Positions 8,543 to 15,548 of a stretch of 48,497 nucleotides of DNA are shown here, piece by piece. The number at the start of each line of letters is the position of its first letter. Position 1 is the first letter of the stretch. Origin of the DNA: Chloroflexota bacterium (lineage in GTDB: Bacteria > Chloroflexota > Limnocylindria > Limnocylindrales > CSP1-4); contig JACPOU010000041.1 of assembly GCA_016191345.1 (NCBI GenBank), positions 1 to 48,497 on the forward strand, given 5' to 3'. A program made the position numbers and the translations under genes. The notes beneath the pieces are model-generated. The model was not told the DNA's origin. It worked only from the letters and a program-made list of their open reading frames with translations, and made no database searches.

Positions 8543-9045
8543 GGACGCGCCACCGTGCCGGCGAGATCGGCCGTCGCGGCGGCCTCGAGATAGCGATCCA
8601 GCCCCGCGCCCGCCGCCTCGATCCGGATCCGCCGCTCCTCCTCGCCGGTCGCCTCGATGACCACGTCCAGCCGGGGCAACGGGAGTGCCTCGCCGAGGCG
8701 GTCCGGCCATTCGATGAGCACGATGCCCTCGCCCTGTCGCTCGTCGAGCAGCCCGCCGGCCCACGCATCCGCCGCGTCCGCAAGCCGGTACAGGTCCAGG
8801 TGGAACAGCGGCAATCGCCCGACGTGCTCGGTCATGAGCACGAAGGTCGGGGAGTTGATCGTCGTGGTGACGCCGAGGCCGCGCCCGAATCCCTTGGCGA
8901 ACTGCGTCTTTCCCGCCCCGAGCTCCCCCCACAGGCAGAGCACGTCGCCGGCCTCGGCAATCCCGGCCAGCGCGGCGGCCAGGCGTTGCGTCGCCTCCGG
9001 TCCGGTGGACAGGCGCTCGCCGGGGCGGGTCGTCGACGGGGTCAT
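8539..9045 (-). CDS. tsaE: t6A synthesis ATPase TsaE
   Basis: 168 residues. TsaE is a small P-loop ATPase required for turnover of the TsaBD complex. The Walker A GELGAGKT is at 40-47, followed by SPTFVLMTEH, the HLDLYRL stretch that carries the Walker B-like acid, and IEWPDRLGEALP. The ATG at 9045 is preceded by a TACGCT -10 box exactly six bases upstream and no Shine-Dalgarno, which suggests that this operon head is read from a leaderless mRNA. It is the first of seven overlapping genes. Confidence 0.93.
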   Translation of the reverse strand: MTPSTTRPGERLSTGPEATQRLAAALAGIAEAGDVLCLWGELGAGKTQFAKGFGRGLGVTTTINSPTFVLMTEHVGRLPLFHLDLYRLADAADAWAGGLLDERQGEGIVLIEWPDRLGEALPLPRLDVVIEATGEEERRIRIEAAGAGLDRYLEAAATADLAGTVARP

Positions 9046-9051
9046 CGGCCG

Positions 9052-9057
9052 AGCGTA
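9052..9057 (-). promoter_or_regulatory. -10 box of a leaderless promoter for tsaE
   Basis: TACGCT on the minus strand, separated from the tsaE ATG by six bases, so a transcript starting seven bases after the box begins at the A of the ATG. No good -35 is visible at 17-18 bases. The same six-base geometry occurs before the GlmL/MutL-like gene and argF. Confidence 0.5.
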
Positions 9058-9097
9058 GCGGATGGTCAGCCGATGTGCCGATCCGCCGGGGCGCGCG

Positions 9098-10156
9098 TCA
9101 GCCGAAGCGCTCCAGGTCGCCGAGCGGCACGGCGAGGGGCGGCCGGCCGGCGAAGCGGACGAGACCGGCCTCCAGCACGACGCCACCCGGGAAGCGGCGC
9201 GGGCCGGCGAGGCCCGCCCATGTCCCCTCCGCACCCGCGAGCGGTCCCGCAACGATGCGGACGAGGTCGGCGGGCGGGGGCGGCAGGTCGACGGCCGCGT
9301 CGTCGATCACGAGGCAGGGTGGGTCGGCCACGATCGCGACGGTCCGGCCGGCGAGGTGCTCCAGGACGTCCATGAACGGCGAGGCGATCGATCGTCGAAC
9401 GGCGCCTTCGAGGACGAGGATCGCGAAGGGCGGAAGCCCGTGGGCCGCCGCCCGGCCGCGGCGCTCCGAGGCCAGCACGTCTCGGCGCTCCTTGACCCCG
9501 AGCGCGGCCACGACGATCCCCCGGACGCCGACGGCGCGAGCCCGGGTGATGCCCTCCGCGTCGATGTGCGCCCCGACCACGAGGATCGCCCCCGCGCCCC
9601 CGACGTCGATCTCGGACGCCCGGACGTCGCCGTCGCGGGCGGCGATGACCTCCAGCCGACCCGATGTCGGACCGCCGATTGCCTCCTGGCCGAGGACGCC
9701 GTGGGCCGGTGAGCGGAGGCGGATCCCGATACCCGGCCGGACCTCGCGCACGATGCCGGCGAAGGGCGCCTCCAGGGATTCGTGGTGCTCGCCCGTGCCG
9801 ACGCGCCAGCGCCCGCCGCTGCGAAACAGCAGCTCGCCCCGGGCGGCCTCCGCCGACGCGCCGCGCCGGACCGCGGTGCGCGCCCACGGATCGCCGGGTG
9901 ATCCGGCCACGGGCCCGGCCGGCGACCGGACGACCTCGGTCCTCGGGTCCCGGAGCCGATCGGCGAGCGGTGCGCCACGGACGACGGCCTCGCCCATCGC
10001 GACGAGCGGGCGATCCCCGGGCCGGAGCGGGAACCGGGCTTCCACCGGCCCGACCAGGACCGGCCTCGAGCGGACGAGGTCGAGCCCCTCCGTGGACACC
10101 TCGCGCCCGTCGGCGTCGCCGGTTCCCGCGCCGTCGACGGCATGCCCGGCGCTCAT
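9098..10156 (-). CDS. Uncharacterised protein paired with the GlmL/MutL-like ATPase; KOW-like C-terminus
   Basis: 352 residues, function unknown. The N-terminal third (about 20-70) reads like a barrel-sandwich hybrid domain, with PLRPGDRPLVAMGEAVVRG and later EAPFAGIVREVRPGIGIRL. The middle (about 180-230) is an alpha/beta segment with GAGAILVVGAHIDAEGITRA and GVRGIVVAALGVKERRD. Then comes HGLPPFAILVLEGAVRRSI, and the last ~60 residues (VRIVAGPLAGAEGTW onward, ending VPLGDLERFG) resemble a KOW/SH3-like barrel. From memory, proteins of this layout follow GlmL-like genes in several Chloroflexota. The ATG overlaps the upstream stop by four bases, so the pair is probably made in step. Confidence 0.7.
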   Translation of the reverse strand: MSAGHAVDGAGTGDADGREVSTEGLDLVRSRPVLVGPVEARFPLRPGDRPLVAMGEAVVRGAPLADRLRDPRTEVVRSPAGPVAGSPGDPWARTAVRRGASAEAARGELLFRSGGRWRVGTGEHHESLEAPFAGIVREVRPGIGIRLRSPAHGVLGQEAIGGPTSGRLEVIAARDGDVRASEIDVGGAGAILVVGAHIDAEGITRARAVGVRGIVVAALGVKERRDVLASERRGRAAAHGLPPFAILVLEGAVRRSIASPFMDVLEHLAGRTVAIVADPPCLVIDDAAVDLPPPPADLVRIVAGPLAGAEGTWAGLAGPRRFPGGVVLEAGLVRFAGRPPLAVPLGDLERFG

Positions 10157-11784
10157 CGATCCTCGCCCGGCCAGACGGCCGCGGACCATTGCTGGAGCAG
10201 CGAGCGCCGCCGATCCCGGCGGTCGGGGAGGCGGAGCGGGACGTCCCGGAGGTCGACGAGCAGGCCAGCGAGACCGCCGGTCACGGGCATGCTGACCCGG
10301 CGCGTCCGCGTCCCGATCCGGGCGGTCTCCCGGAATTCGAGGGTCGCGACCCCACGACCGCCCGCCGGGAGGTCCACGAACGCGAGCGCCCCGGCGGCGA
10401 GATCGTGGCGCGCGGTCGCCCCGTCGAGGTCGAGCGTCAGGTGCCCGACCGCGGGATCCCCTCGCCGTGCGGCCAGCCCGCTCGCCAGTACGACGCTCCC
10501 GAGCGGCACGATCCCGTCGCCGACGAGGTCGGCCAGGAGAGCCCGCCGCTCGACGGGATCCTCGATCGTGCCGATCGGGCCGAGGAGGCGCGCCGGGTCC
10601 AGGGCGAGCTGGGTGGAGCCAGTTCGGCGGATCGTGTCCGCGACGGCGAGCGCGACGGCCGCGGGAGGGGCCGCGGCGAAGCAGCCACCCGCGGCGATCG
10701 TGAGATCCGGTGCGGCGAGGGCGGCCAGGTCCGGCGTGACGGCCGCGAGGCGGGTCATGGCGGCGCGGGCCGCGGAAAGCCGGAGCCGGGCGCCGTCGGC
10801 GGTTGCGTCCGCCCATGGCCGCGACCGGAGGTCGCGGAGCCGATCCCCCATCCGGTGCCGGTCGAGGCTTCCGGTGGTCCAGGCGAGGACCTGGTCGACC
10901 GCCACATCGTCCGGATCGTCCGCGACCAGCGCCCCGCGGGCCGACGTGATCGCGAGGACGGTCGGCTCGTCGCCACCGGCACCGGGCGTGGCCACGATCC
11001 GGCTGCCGCCGTCGTAGCCGATCTCGATGACCTCGATGCGCCGGTCGAGGAGGTCGGCCAGCGACAACGCCGATGCGACCATGGCCTGCCGGCCGGCCGC
11101 TGGATCGGCGAGCAGTCCGTCGAGCACGCGGCGGAGCCCCTCGCCCGGCAGCTTCCGGCCGCCGACGGCCGGGGCCTCGACGATCCGCCCGGGATCGCCG
11201 GGCATGTCCGTCCCGAGGCCCTCGGCCCAGGCGGCGCGACCTCGCATCGAGCCGCCGAGGATGACCGTGAGATCCGGCCGCCGCCGGGCGACGGCGGCGA
11301 CGAGACTCGCGAGGTCGTCCAGGGCCGCCTTCTCGTCGGGCCCGGGCGGATCGCCGGCGGCCACGAGCACCGCGGCGACGTCGGCCCGGAGCGCCAGCTC
11401 GGTCATCTCCCGCGGATCGTGGGTCTCGGTCGACGCGCCGAGGACGTGCCACGCGGTTCGGGCCGCCACGTTCTCCAGGAGCGCCACGGATCGCCTGGAG
11501 GCGGCGAGGACCGCGAGGGTCCGCGGCGGCGCACTCCGGCTGGCGAGGCGGGGCATCGCGTCGAGGTCGGTGCCGGCGGCAAGCCCGACGGCCGCCGCGA
11601 GCTCCGGGTCGGCGGCCCGCACGCGGTCGGCAAGGACGCCGAGGATCGACGCCTCCGGCGCTCCCGCCGGCGCCGCGAGCCAGCCGAGAATCCGCCATCG
11701 GCGGTCGGGTCGACCGACGAGCGTCACGCCGGTCGTCGCCGCGCCGGCGTCGATGATCGCCAGCGTCCGGGGGCCGTTGCTCAT
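10153..11784 (-). CDS. GlmL/MutL-like ASKHA-fold ATPase (orphan)
   Basis: 543 residues. It starts with an actin/Hsp70-type phosphate loop, LAIIDAGAATTGVTLVG, and has a second, degenerate one, IEVIEIGYDGGSRIVA, near residue 265, then an adenosine-like TIAAGGCFAAAPP. The C-terminal LLVDLRDVPLRLPDRRDRRR is the ending I know from Chloroflexota proteins annotated as glutamate mutase L. MutL/GlmL is an accessory (reactivase-like) protein of B12-dependent glutamate mutase and is unrelated to the mismatch-repair MutL. No mutase subunit or B12 gene is in the window, so its real client is open. It begins behind a -10 box six bases upstream. Confidence 0.75.
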   Translation of the reverse strand: MSNGPRTLAIIDAGAATTGVTLVGRPDRRWRILGWLAAPAGAPEASILGVLADRVRAADPELAAAVGLAAGTDLDAMPRLASRSAPPRTLAVLAASRRSVALLENVAARTAWHVLGASTETHDPREMTELALRADVAAVLVAAGDPPGPDEKAALDDLASLVAAVARRRPDLTVILGGSMRGRAAWAEGLGTDMPGDPGRIVEAPAVGGRKLPGEGLRRVLDGLLADPAAGRQAMVASALSLADLLDRRIEVIEIGYDGGSRIVATPGAGGDEPTVLAITSARGALVADDPDDVAVDQVLAWTTGSLDRHRMGDRLRDLRSRPWADATADGARLRLSAARAAMTRLAAVTPDLAALAAPDLTIAAGGCFAAAPPAAVALAVADTIRRTGSTQLALDPARLLGPIGTIEDPVERRALLADLVGDGIVPLGSVVLASGLAARRGDPAVGHLTLDLDGATARHDLAAGALAFVDLPAGGRGVATLEFRETARIGTRTRRVSMPVTGGLAGLLVDLRDVPLRLPDRRDRRRSLLQQWSAAVWPGEDR

Positions 11785-11790
11785 GACGGA

Positions 11791-11796
11791 ATCCTA
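11791..11796 (-). promoter_or_regulatory. -10 box of a leaderless promoter for the GlmL/MutL-like gene
   Basis: TAGGAT on the minus strand, six bases before the ATG at 11784, in the 46-base gap after the 100-residue ORF. There is no Shine-Dalgarno and no clear -35. The geometry predicts transcription starting at the A of the start codon. Confidence 0.5.
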
Positions 11797-11830
11797 GCGG
11801 TCACCGGCGCGATGCGACCCGCGGCGCGGG

Positions 11831-12133
11831 TCACGCGTCCCAGGCGGTCTCTTCGTCGAGCTCCTCGAGGCGCTCGATGAGCTGCTCGATCCCGTCGTCG
11901 TCGGCGAGAATCGCGGTCGCCCCGGCGAGGTCGCCGCCGAAGAGGCTCCGCAGGACCGGGTCGAAGAACAGCATGGCGTTCGCGCCGAGGGGGCGGTAGG
12001 GACGGCTCGCGTGGAGGAAATGGACGGCGGGCGCGGTCAGGCCGCGAAGCTGGATCTCGCGGGCGACCTGTTCCACGAGGTCCTCGCGCTGGTCGTCCAG
12101 GGGATCGAAGCCGGAGCCGCCGAGGTCGCTCAT
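11831..12133 (-). CDS. Conserved small protein of unknown function (100 aa)
   Basis: I cannot assign a function. The protein is acidic, with a helical start (EDLVEQVAREIQLRGL), a short hydrophobic centre (APAVHFLHASRPYRPLGANAMLFFDPVLRSLF) and a helical acidic end (IEQLIERLEELDEE). From memory, small proteins with an APA-x-x-FL core, a P-L-x-x-x-x-x-A motif and an F-x-P turn occur in Chloroflexota and other bacteria as uncharacterised ORFs. The ATG overlaps the macro-domain stop by four bases, and codon use matches its neighbours, so it is a real gene at the end of the cdaA operon. Confidence 0.75.
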   Translation of the reverse strand: MSDLGGSGFDPLDDQREDLVEQVAREIQLRGLTAPAVHFLHASRPYRPLGANAMLFFDPVLRSLFGGDLAGATAILADDDGIEQLIERLEELDEETAWDA

Positions 12134-12693
12134 GCGGGCGATTCCCCGACGCTCGACGGACGATGGGCCGTGACCGCGCCGGCCTCCGCCTCGGGGCGGG
12201 CGAGGGCCAGCTCGAAGGCCTGGTAGGCGGCCATCCCGCGGAGGGCGAAGATGACGTGCTCGATCTCCTCGCTGGCCGCCAGCTCGCTGCGGACGGCATC
12301 GACGGTGATCTCGGCGGCCTCGGCGAGCGGGAAGCCGCCGACGCCGGTGCCGAGCGCCGGGAAGGCGATGCTGCGGGCACCGATCTCACGCGCCCGGGCC
12401 ATCGCGCTGCGCGCGGCGGCCTCGAGGATGGGACCGGTCGTCCGGCGGCTGCGGTCGAGCGAGACGGCGTGGATGACGGACCGCGCGGCGAGGTCGCCGC
12501 CGCCGGTGACGATCGCCGCACCGAGCTCCACGGGTCCCTGGCGGACCGCCGCGAACTCGATCGCGTCACCGCCGGCGCGCTTGAGCGCGCCGCCGACCCC
12601 GGTCGACATCCAGAGCGTCGGATTGGCGGGATTCACGATCGCGTCCACCTCGAGGACGCAGATGTCCCCATTCCACAGTTCGAGCCGCGTCAA
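12130..12693 (-). CDS. Macro-domain protein (ADP-ribose binding/hydrolase family)
   Basis: 187 residues, one macro domain. DAIVNPANPTLWMSTGVGGA is the distal-ribose loop with the conserved Asn, IVTGGGDLAARSVIHAV follows, and SIAFPALGTGVGGFPLAEAA is the phosphate-binding loop. Family members bind ADP-ribose, and some remove it from proteins, nucleic acids or O-acetyl-ADP-ribose; which applies here is unknown. The ~30-residue C-terminal tail is outside the fold. The start is TTG, overlapping the alr stop as TTGA, with GGAGGG at the right distance. No ADP-ribosyltransferase is nearby. Confidence 0.88.
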   Translation of the reverse strand: MTRLELWNGDICVLEVDAIVNPANPTLWMSTGVGGALKRAGGDAIEFAAVRQGPVELGAAIVTGGGDLAARSVIHAVSLDRSRRTTGPILEAAARSAMARAREIGARSIAFPALGTGVGGFPLAEAAEITVDAVRSELAASEEIEHVIFALRGMAAYQAFELALARPEAEAGAVTAHRPSSVGESPA

Positions 12694-13949
12694 CCGTGCC
12701 CTCCGGAGACGAGCGTACGGACCCCCTCCGGCCCGGACGCCGCATGGTACACCCGAGGCAGGCGCCGGGCCATGCCCGTGACCACCTCCCAGCCGTTCGT
12801 GGTGCGGGCCCGCGCCACCTCGGCGACCGTGATGGACTCGTCTCCGTCGCGCCCGATCAGCGTGAAGACGTCGTCGAGGCCGAGGGGCGGGCCCGGGACG
12901 TCGGTCACGTCGGCCATGACCGCGTCCATTGCGACGTTGCCGACGAGCGGCACCCGCCGCCCCCGGACGAGCGCCTCGGCCCGGTTGGAGAGGGACCGCG
13001 GCCAGCCGTCGCCGTAGCCGAGGGGAAGGGTTGCGATGCGGCTCGGCCGGGCCGTCCGGAAGGTCGGGCCGTACGAGATCCCCCAGCCGGCCGGCAGGTC
13101 GGCGACGCGGACCGGTCGCGCGCGCAGGGCCATGACCGGCTGGAATTCCGCCCGCACGGAGGGAGCGACCCGGGGGTCGTCCAGCTCGTCCGGGATCAGG
13201 CCGTAGATCGCAAGGCCGGGCCGGACGCCGTCGGCGGCGAGGAGCCCCTCCTGGACGATGCCGCCGCTCGCCGCGACGTGCCGCCGCAGGATCTCGACGC
13301 CCGCGGCCGCGAGGGCGTCCGTGGCGGCCTCGAACCGCTCGACCTGGACGGCGGTGGTCGCGGCGTCCTCGGATGCCTGGAAGTGGGTCCAGAGGCCCTC
13401 CAGCCGGAGCCTCGGCACGGCGCGGATCCTCGCAGCGACCGCGGTCACCTCGTCGACGGCGACGCCGCCCCGCCCGAGGCCCGTCTCGACCTCGAGGTGC
13501 ACGGCGAGCGGCGGCGAGCCTCCGGCTCCCCCGCCCCGCTCCAGCCTGGCGACGAGTCGCTCCAGCGCGTCCGCGTCACCGGCCGTGACGGCGATCCCGC
13601 GACGCGCCGCGTCCTCCGCCCAGGCCGCCGGGATCGGGTACAGGACCAGGATCGGGATCGCGATCCCGGCGTCGCGAAGCGCCGCCGCCTCGTCGTACGC
13701 GGCGACGCACAGCCCGTCGGCCCCGAAGCGCTCCAGGGCCCGGGCGACCGGGACGGCGCCGTGGCCGTACGCATCGGCCTTGACGACGGGATGGACGGGG
13801 ATGCCCGGCCCGGCGAGGGCACGAATCGTGGCGAGATTCGAGGCCAGCGCGTCCAGATCGATCTCGAGCCAGGCCAGCCGCGGCAGGGCAGGCAACCTGG
13901 CCGGCTCGAGGCGCTCCGGAATCGCGGCGCGCTCGTTCGGCGCGCTCAG
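12690..13949 (-). CDS. alr: Alanine racemase
   Basis: 419 residues with this start. PLP enzyme that makes D-alanine for peptidoglycan. WLEIDLDALASNLATIRAL is the family start, VVKADAYGHGAVPVARALE carries the PLP-binding Lys, GLGRGGV and GISYGPTFR (catalytic Tyr region) follow, and GNVAMDAVMADVTDVPG is the C-terminal domain signature. No ATG or GTG lies between the nnrD end and the homology. I chose a CTG at 13949 because it overlaps the nnrD stop as CTGA, like the other junctions, and has GGAGAG five bases upstream. A TTG at 13895 is the alternative and gives a more usual length. Confidence 0.93.
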   Translation of the reverse strand: MSAPNERAAIPERLEPARLPALPRLAWLEIDLDALASNLATIRALAGPGIPVHPVVKADAYGHGAVPVARALERFGADGLCVAAYDEAAALRDAGIAIPILVLYPIPAAWAEDAARRGIAVTAGDADALERLVARLERGGGAGGSPPLAVHLEVETGLGRGGVAVDEVTAVAARIRAVPRLRLEGLWTHFQASEDAATTAVQVERFEAATDALAAAGVEILRRHVAASGGIVQEGLLAADGVRPGLAIYGLIPDELDDPRVAPSVRAEFQPVMALRARPVRVADLPAGWGISYGPTFRTARPSRIATLPLGYGDGWPRSLSNRAEALVRGRRVPLVGNVAMDAVMADVTDVPGPPLGLDDVFTLIGRDGDESITVAEVARARTTNGWEVVTGMARRLPRVYHAASGPEGVRTLVSGGHG

Positions 13950-15004
13950 GCGTGCTCTCCGGCCGGCTCGCGAACCGTGAATCCGAGCCGCTTGCCGGGC
14001 CGGTTCCGCTCCGCGATGCCGACGAGCCGCTTCCGCGCGGTGGGGATCGCGTCCGGCAGGTCGGACGCGAGCAGGCCCGCGTCGCCGAGCCGGTCGCGGA
14101 CGGCATCGCCGGCCATGCCGTGGAGGTAGACGCCGAGCCTCGCCGCGTCGGGCGGCCGCAGGCCCTGCGCGAGGAGCGCGCCGATGATCCCGGCCAGGAC
14201 GTCGCCGGTCCCGCCCGACGCGAGGGCGGGATTCTCGAACGGCGCGACCGCCACCGTGCCATCCGGATCGGCGATCACGGTCCGGGCGCCCTTGAGGACC
14301 ACGACCTGCTGCCAGGCCGTGGCAGCCGAGCGCGCGGCGGTCACGCGGGCCGCATCGTCCGCCGCGAGGTCGCCGTCCGCCTCGGGGTCGAGACCGGCCC
14401 CGGCGCGGAGCCGGGCGAACTCCCCCGGATGGGGTGTGAGCACCGCCGGTCGCGACGCGGCGGTCCACCACGGCCCGAGCGTCGCCATCGAGCGGAGTGC
14501 CTCAGCGTCGAGCACGATCGGGCTGGGGTTGGCCTCGTCGCCGGCGGCGATGAGCAGCCGCACGAGCTCGGCCGTCGCGAGGCCGGGGCGCAGCCCGGGG
14601 CCCACGAGGATCGCGTCGTGCTCGTGGTCCAGGATCCGGGCGATGGCCGGCTCCGGATCGAGCTCCTCGACGTCGTCCTCCGGGAGCGCCATGGTCGTGG
14701 CCTCGATCACCTTCGCCGCGAAGAGGGGCTGGAGGGATTCGGGCACGGCGAGGGTCACGAGGCCGGCACCGGCGCGCCCTGCGGCGCGACAGGCGAGCAG
14801 CGCGGCCCCGGCGTAGTCGAGCGAGCCGGCGATGACGAGGAGCTTGCCGAACGTCCCCTTGTGGCCGCGAACCGGCCGTTCCGGCAGCAGCAGGGCGGCG
14901 GTCCGCTCGTCGAGGACCGGCTCGCCGGCCTCGACCCTGGCGCCATCGTGGCCGGTCTCGGGATCGGACGCGCGACGCCCGAAGCCGACCCGCCGCTCAG
15001 CCAT
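13946..15004 (-). CDS. nnrD: ADP-dependent NAD(P)H-hydrate dehydratase
   Basis: 352 residues, ribokinase-like fold. It repairs NADHX/NADPHX, the hydrated, inactive forms of NAD(P)H. HKGTFGKLLVIAGSLDYAGAA is the family start, LTPHPGEFARL the conserved middle motif, and NPALASGGTGDVLAGIIGALL the catalytic/nucleotide loop. The YjeF N-terminal epimerase domain, often fused in bacteria, is absent, so NnrE must be elsewhere or missing. The ATG overlaps the acpS stop by eight bases. The acpS-nnrD-alr order is common in Gram-positive bacteria. Confidence 0.93.
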   Translation of the reverse strand: MAERRVGFGRRASDPETGHDGARVEAGEPVLDERTAALLLPERPVRGHKGTFGKLLVIAGSLDYAGAALLACRAAGRAGAGLVTLAVPESLQPLFAAKVIEATTMALPEDDVEELDPEPAIARILDHEHDAILVGPGLRPGLATAELVRLLIAAGDEANPSPIVLDAEALRSMATLGPWWTAASRPAVLTPHPGEFARLRAGAGLDPEADGDLAADDAARVTAARSAATAWQQVVVLKGARTVIADPDGTVAVAPFENPALASGGTGDVLAGIIGALLAQGLRPPDAARLGVYLHGMAGDAVRDRLGDAGLLASDLPDAIPTARKRLVGIAERNRPGKRLGFTVREPAGEHA

Positions 15005-15548
15005 CCCCGCGCTCCGCGGCGACGGCCTCGCTCAGGGACCGGATCCGCTCCATCCGGGCGAGTAGCCGCTGCTCGCGATCGTCGAGTCGGGCCTCGATGT
15101 CGAGGGGGAAGACATATCGACCGCCCGCGGTCCGGACCCCGAAGGCGATCGCCACGGCGTACTCCGATTCGTGGCTGATCGAGAGGGCGATCCGGCCCAT
15201 CCCCAGCTGTTCCGCCCGTTCCGCCGCCCGCCCGTGCAGGCGCACCGCCGGCTGGCCGGTGGGCAGTCGCTCGACCTCGATGTCCTTCCAGCCGATCCCC
15301 CGGACCCCGAGGCCCAGGACCTTGCTGACCGCCTCCTTCGCGGCCCACCGGCCGGCGAACGTCTCGGGCCGGTCGCTAACGTAGCGTTGCTCCGCCAGGG
15401 TGAGGACGCGGCGCGAGAAGCGGGCGCCGAACTTCTCCAGCGACGCCCGGATCCGGGCGACCTTGATGATGTCGATCCCGAGCTCCGTCGTGCCCTCGGG
15501 CGGCACGACGGAGCCGGGCGCGCCGGCCGGCGGCACGTCGCCGCTCAT
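14997..15548 (-). CDS. acpS: Holo-[acyl-carrier-protein] synthase with C-terminal extension
   Basis: 183 residues. It transfers 4'-phosphopantetheine from CoA to the Ser of acyl carrier protein. GIDIIKVARI (Asp26) and FAGRWAAKEAVSKVLG (Glu72) are the two metal/CoA motifs, and LSISHESEYAVAIA is the C-terminal core. Typical AcpS is about 120-130 residues. Here ~20 Pro/Gly-rich residues precede the core, and a charged helical tail of ~45 residues (from RYVFPLDIEARL) follows it. The ATG overlaps the glmS stop by four bases. Confidence 0.92.
   Translation of the reverse strand: MSGDVPPAGAPGSVVPPEGTTELGIDIIKVARIRASLEKFGARFSRRVLTLAEQRYVSDRPETFAGRWAAKEAVSKVLGLGVRGIGWKDIEVERLPTGQPAVRLHGRAAERAEQLGMGRIALSISHESEYAVAIAFGVRTAGGRYVFPLDIEARLDDREQRLLARMERIRSLSEAVAAERGDG

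Noticed and set aside
10153..11784. DNA mismatch-repair protein MutL
   Set aside because: There is no GHKL ATPase motif. The phosphate loop is of actin/Hsp70 type and matches glutamate-mutase MutL (GlmL), which only shares the name.
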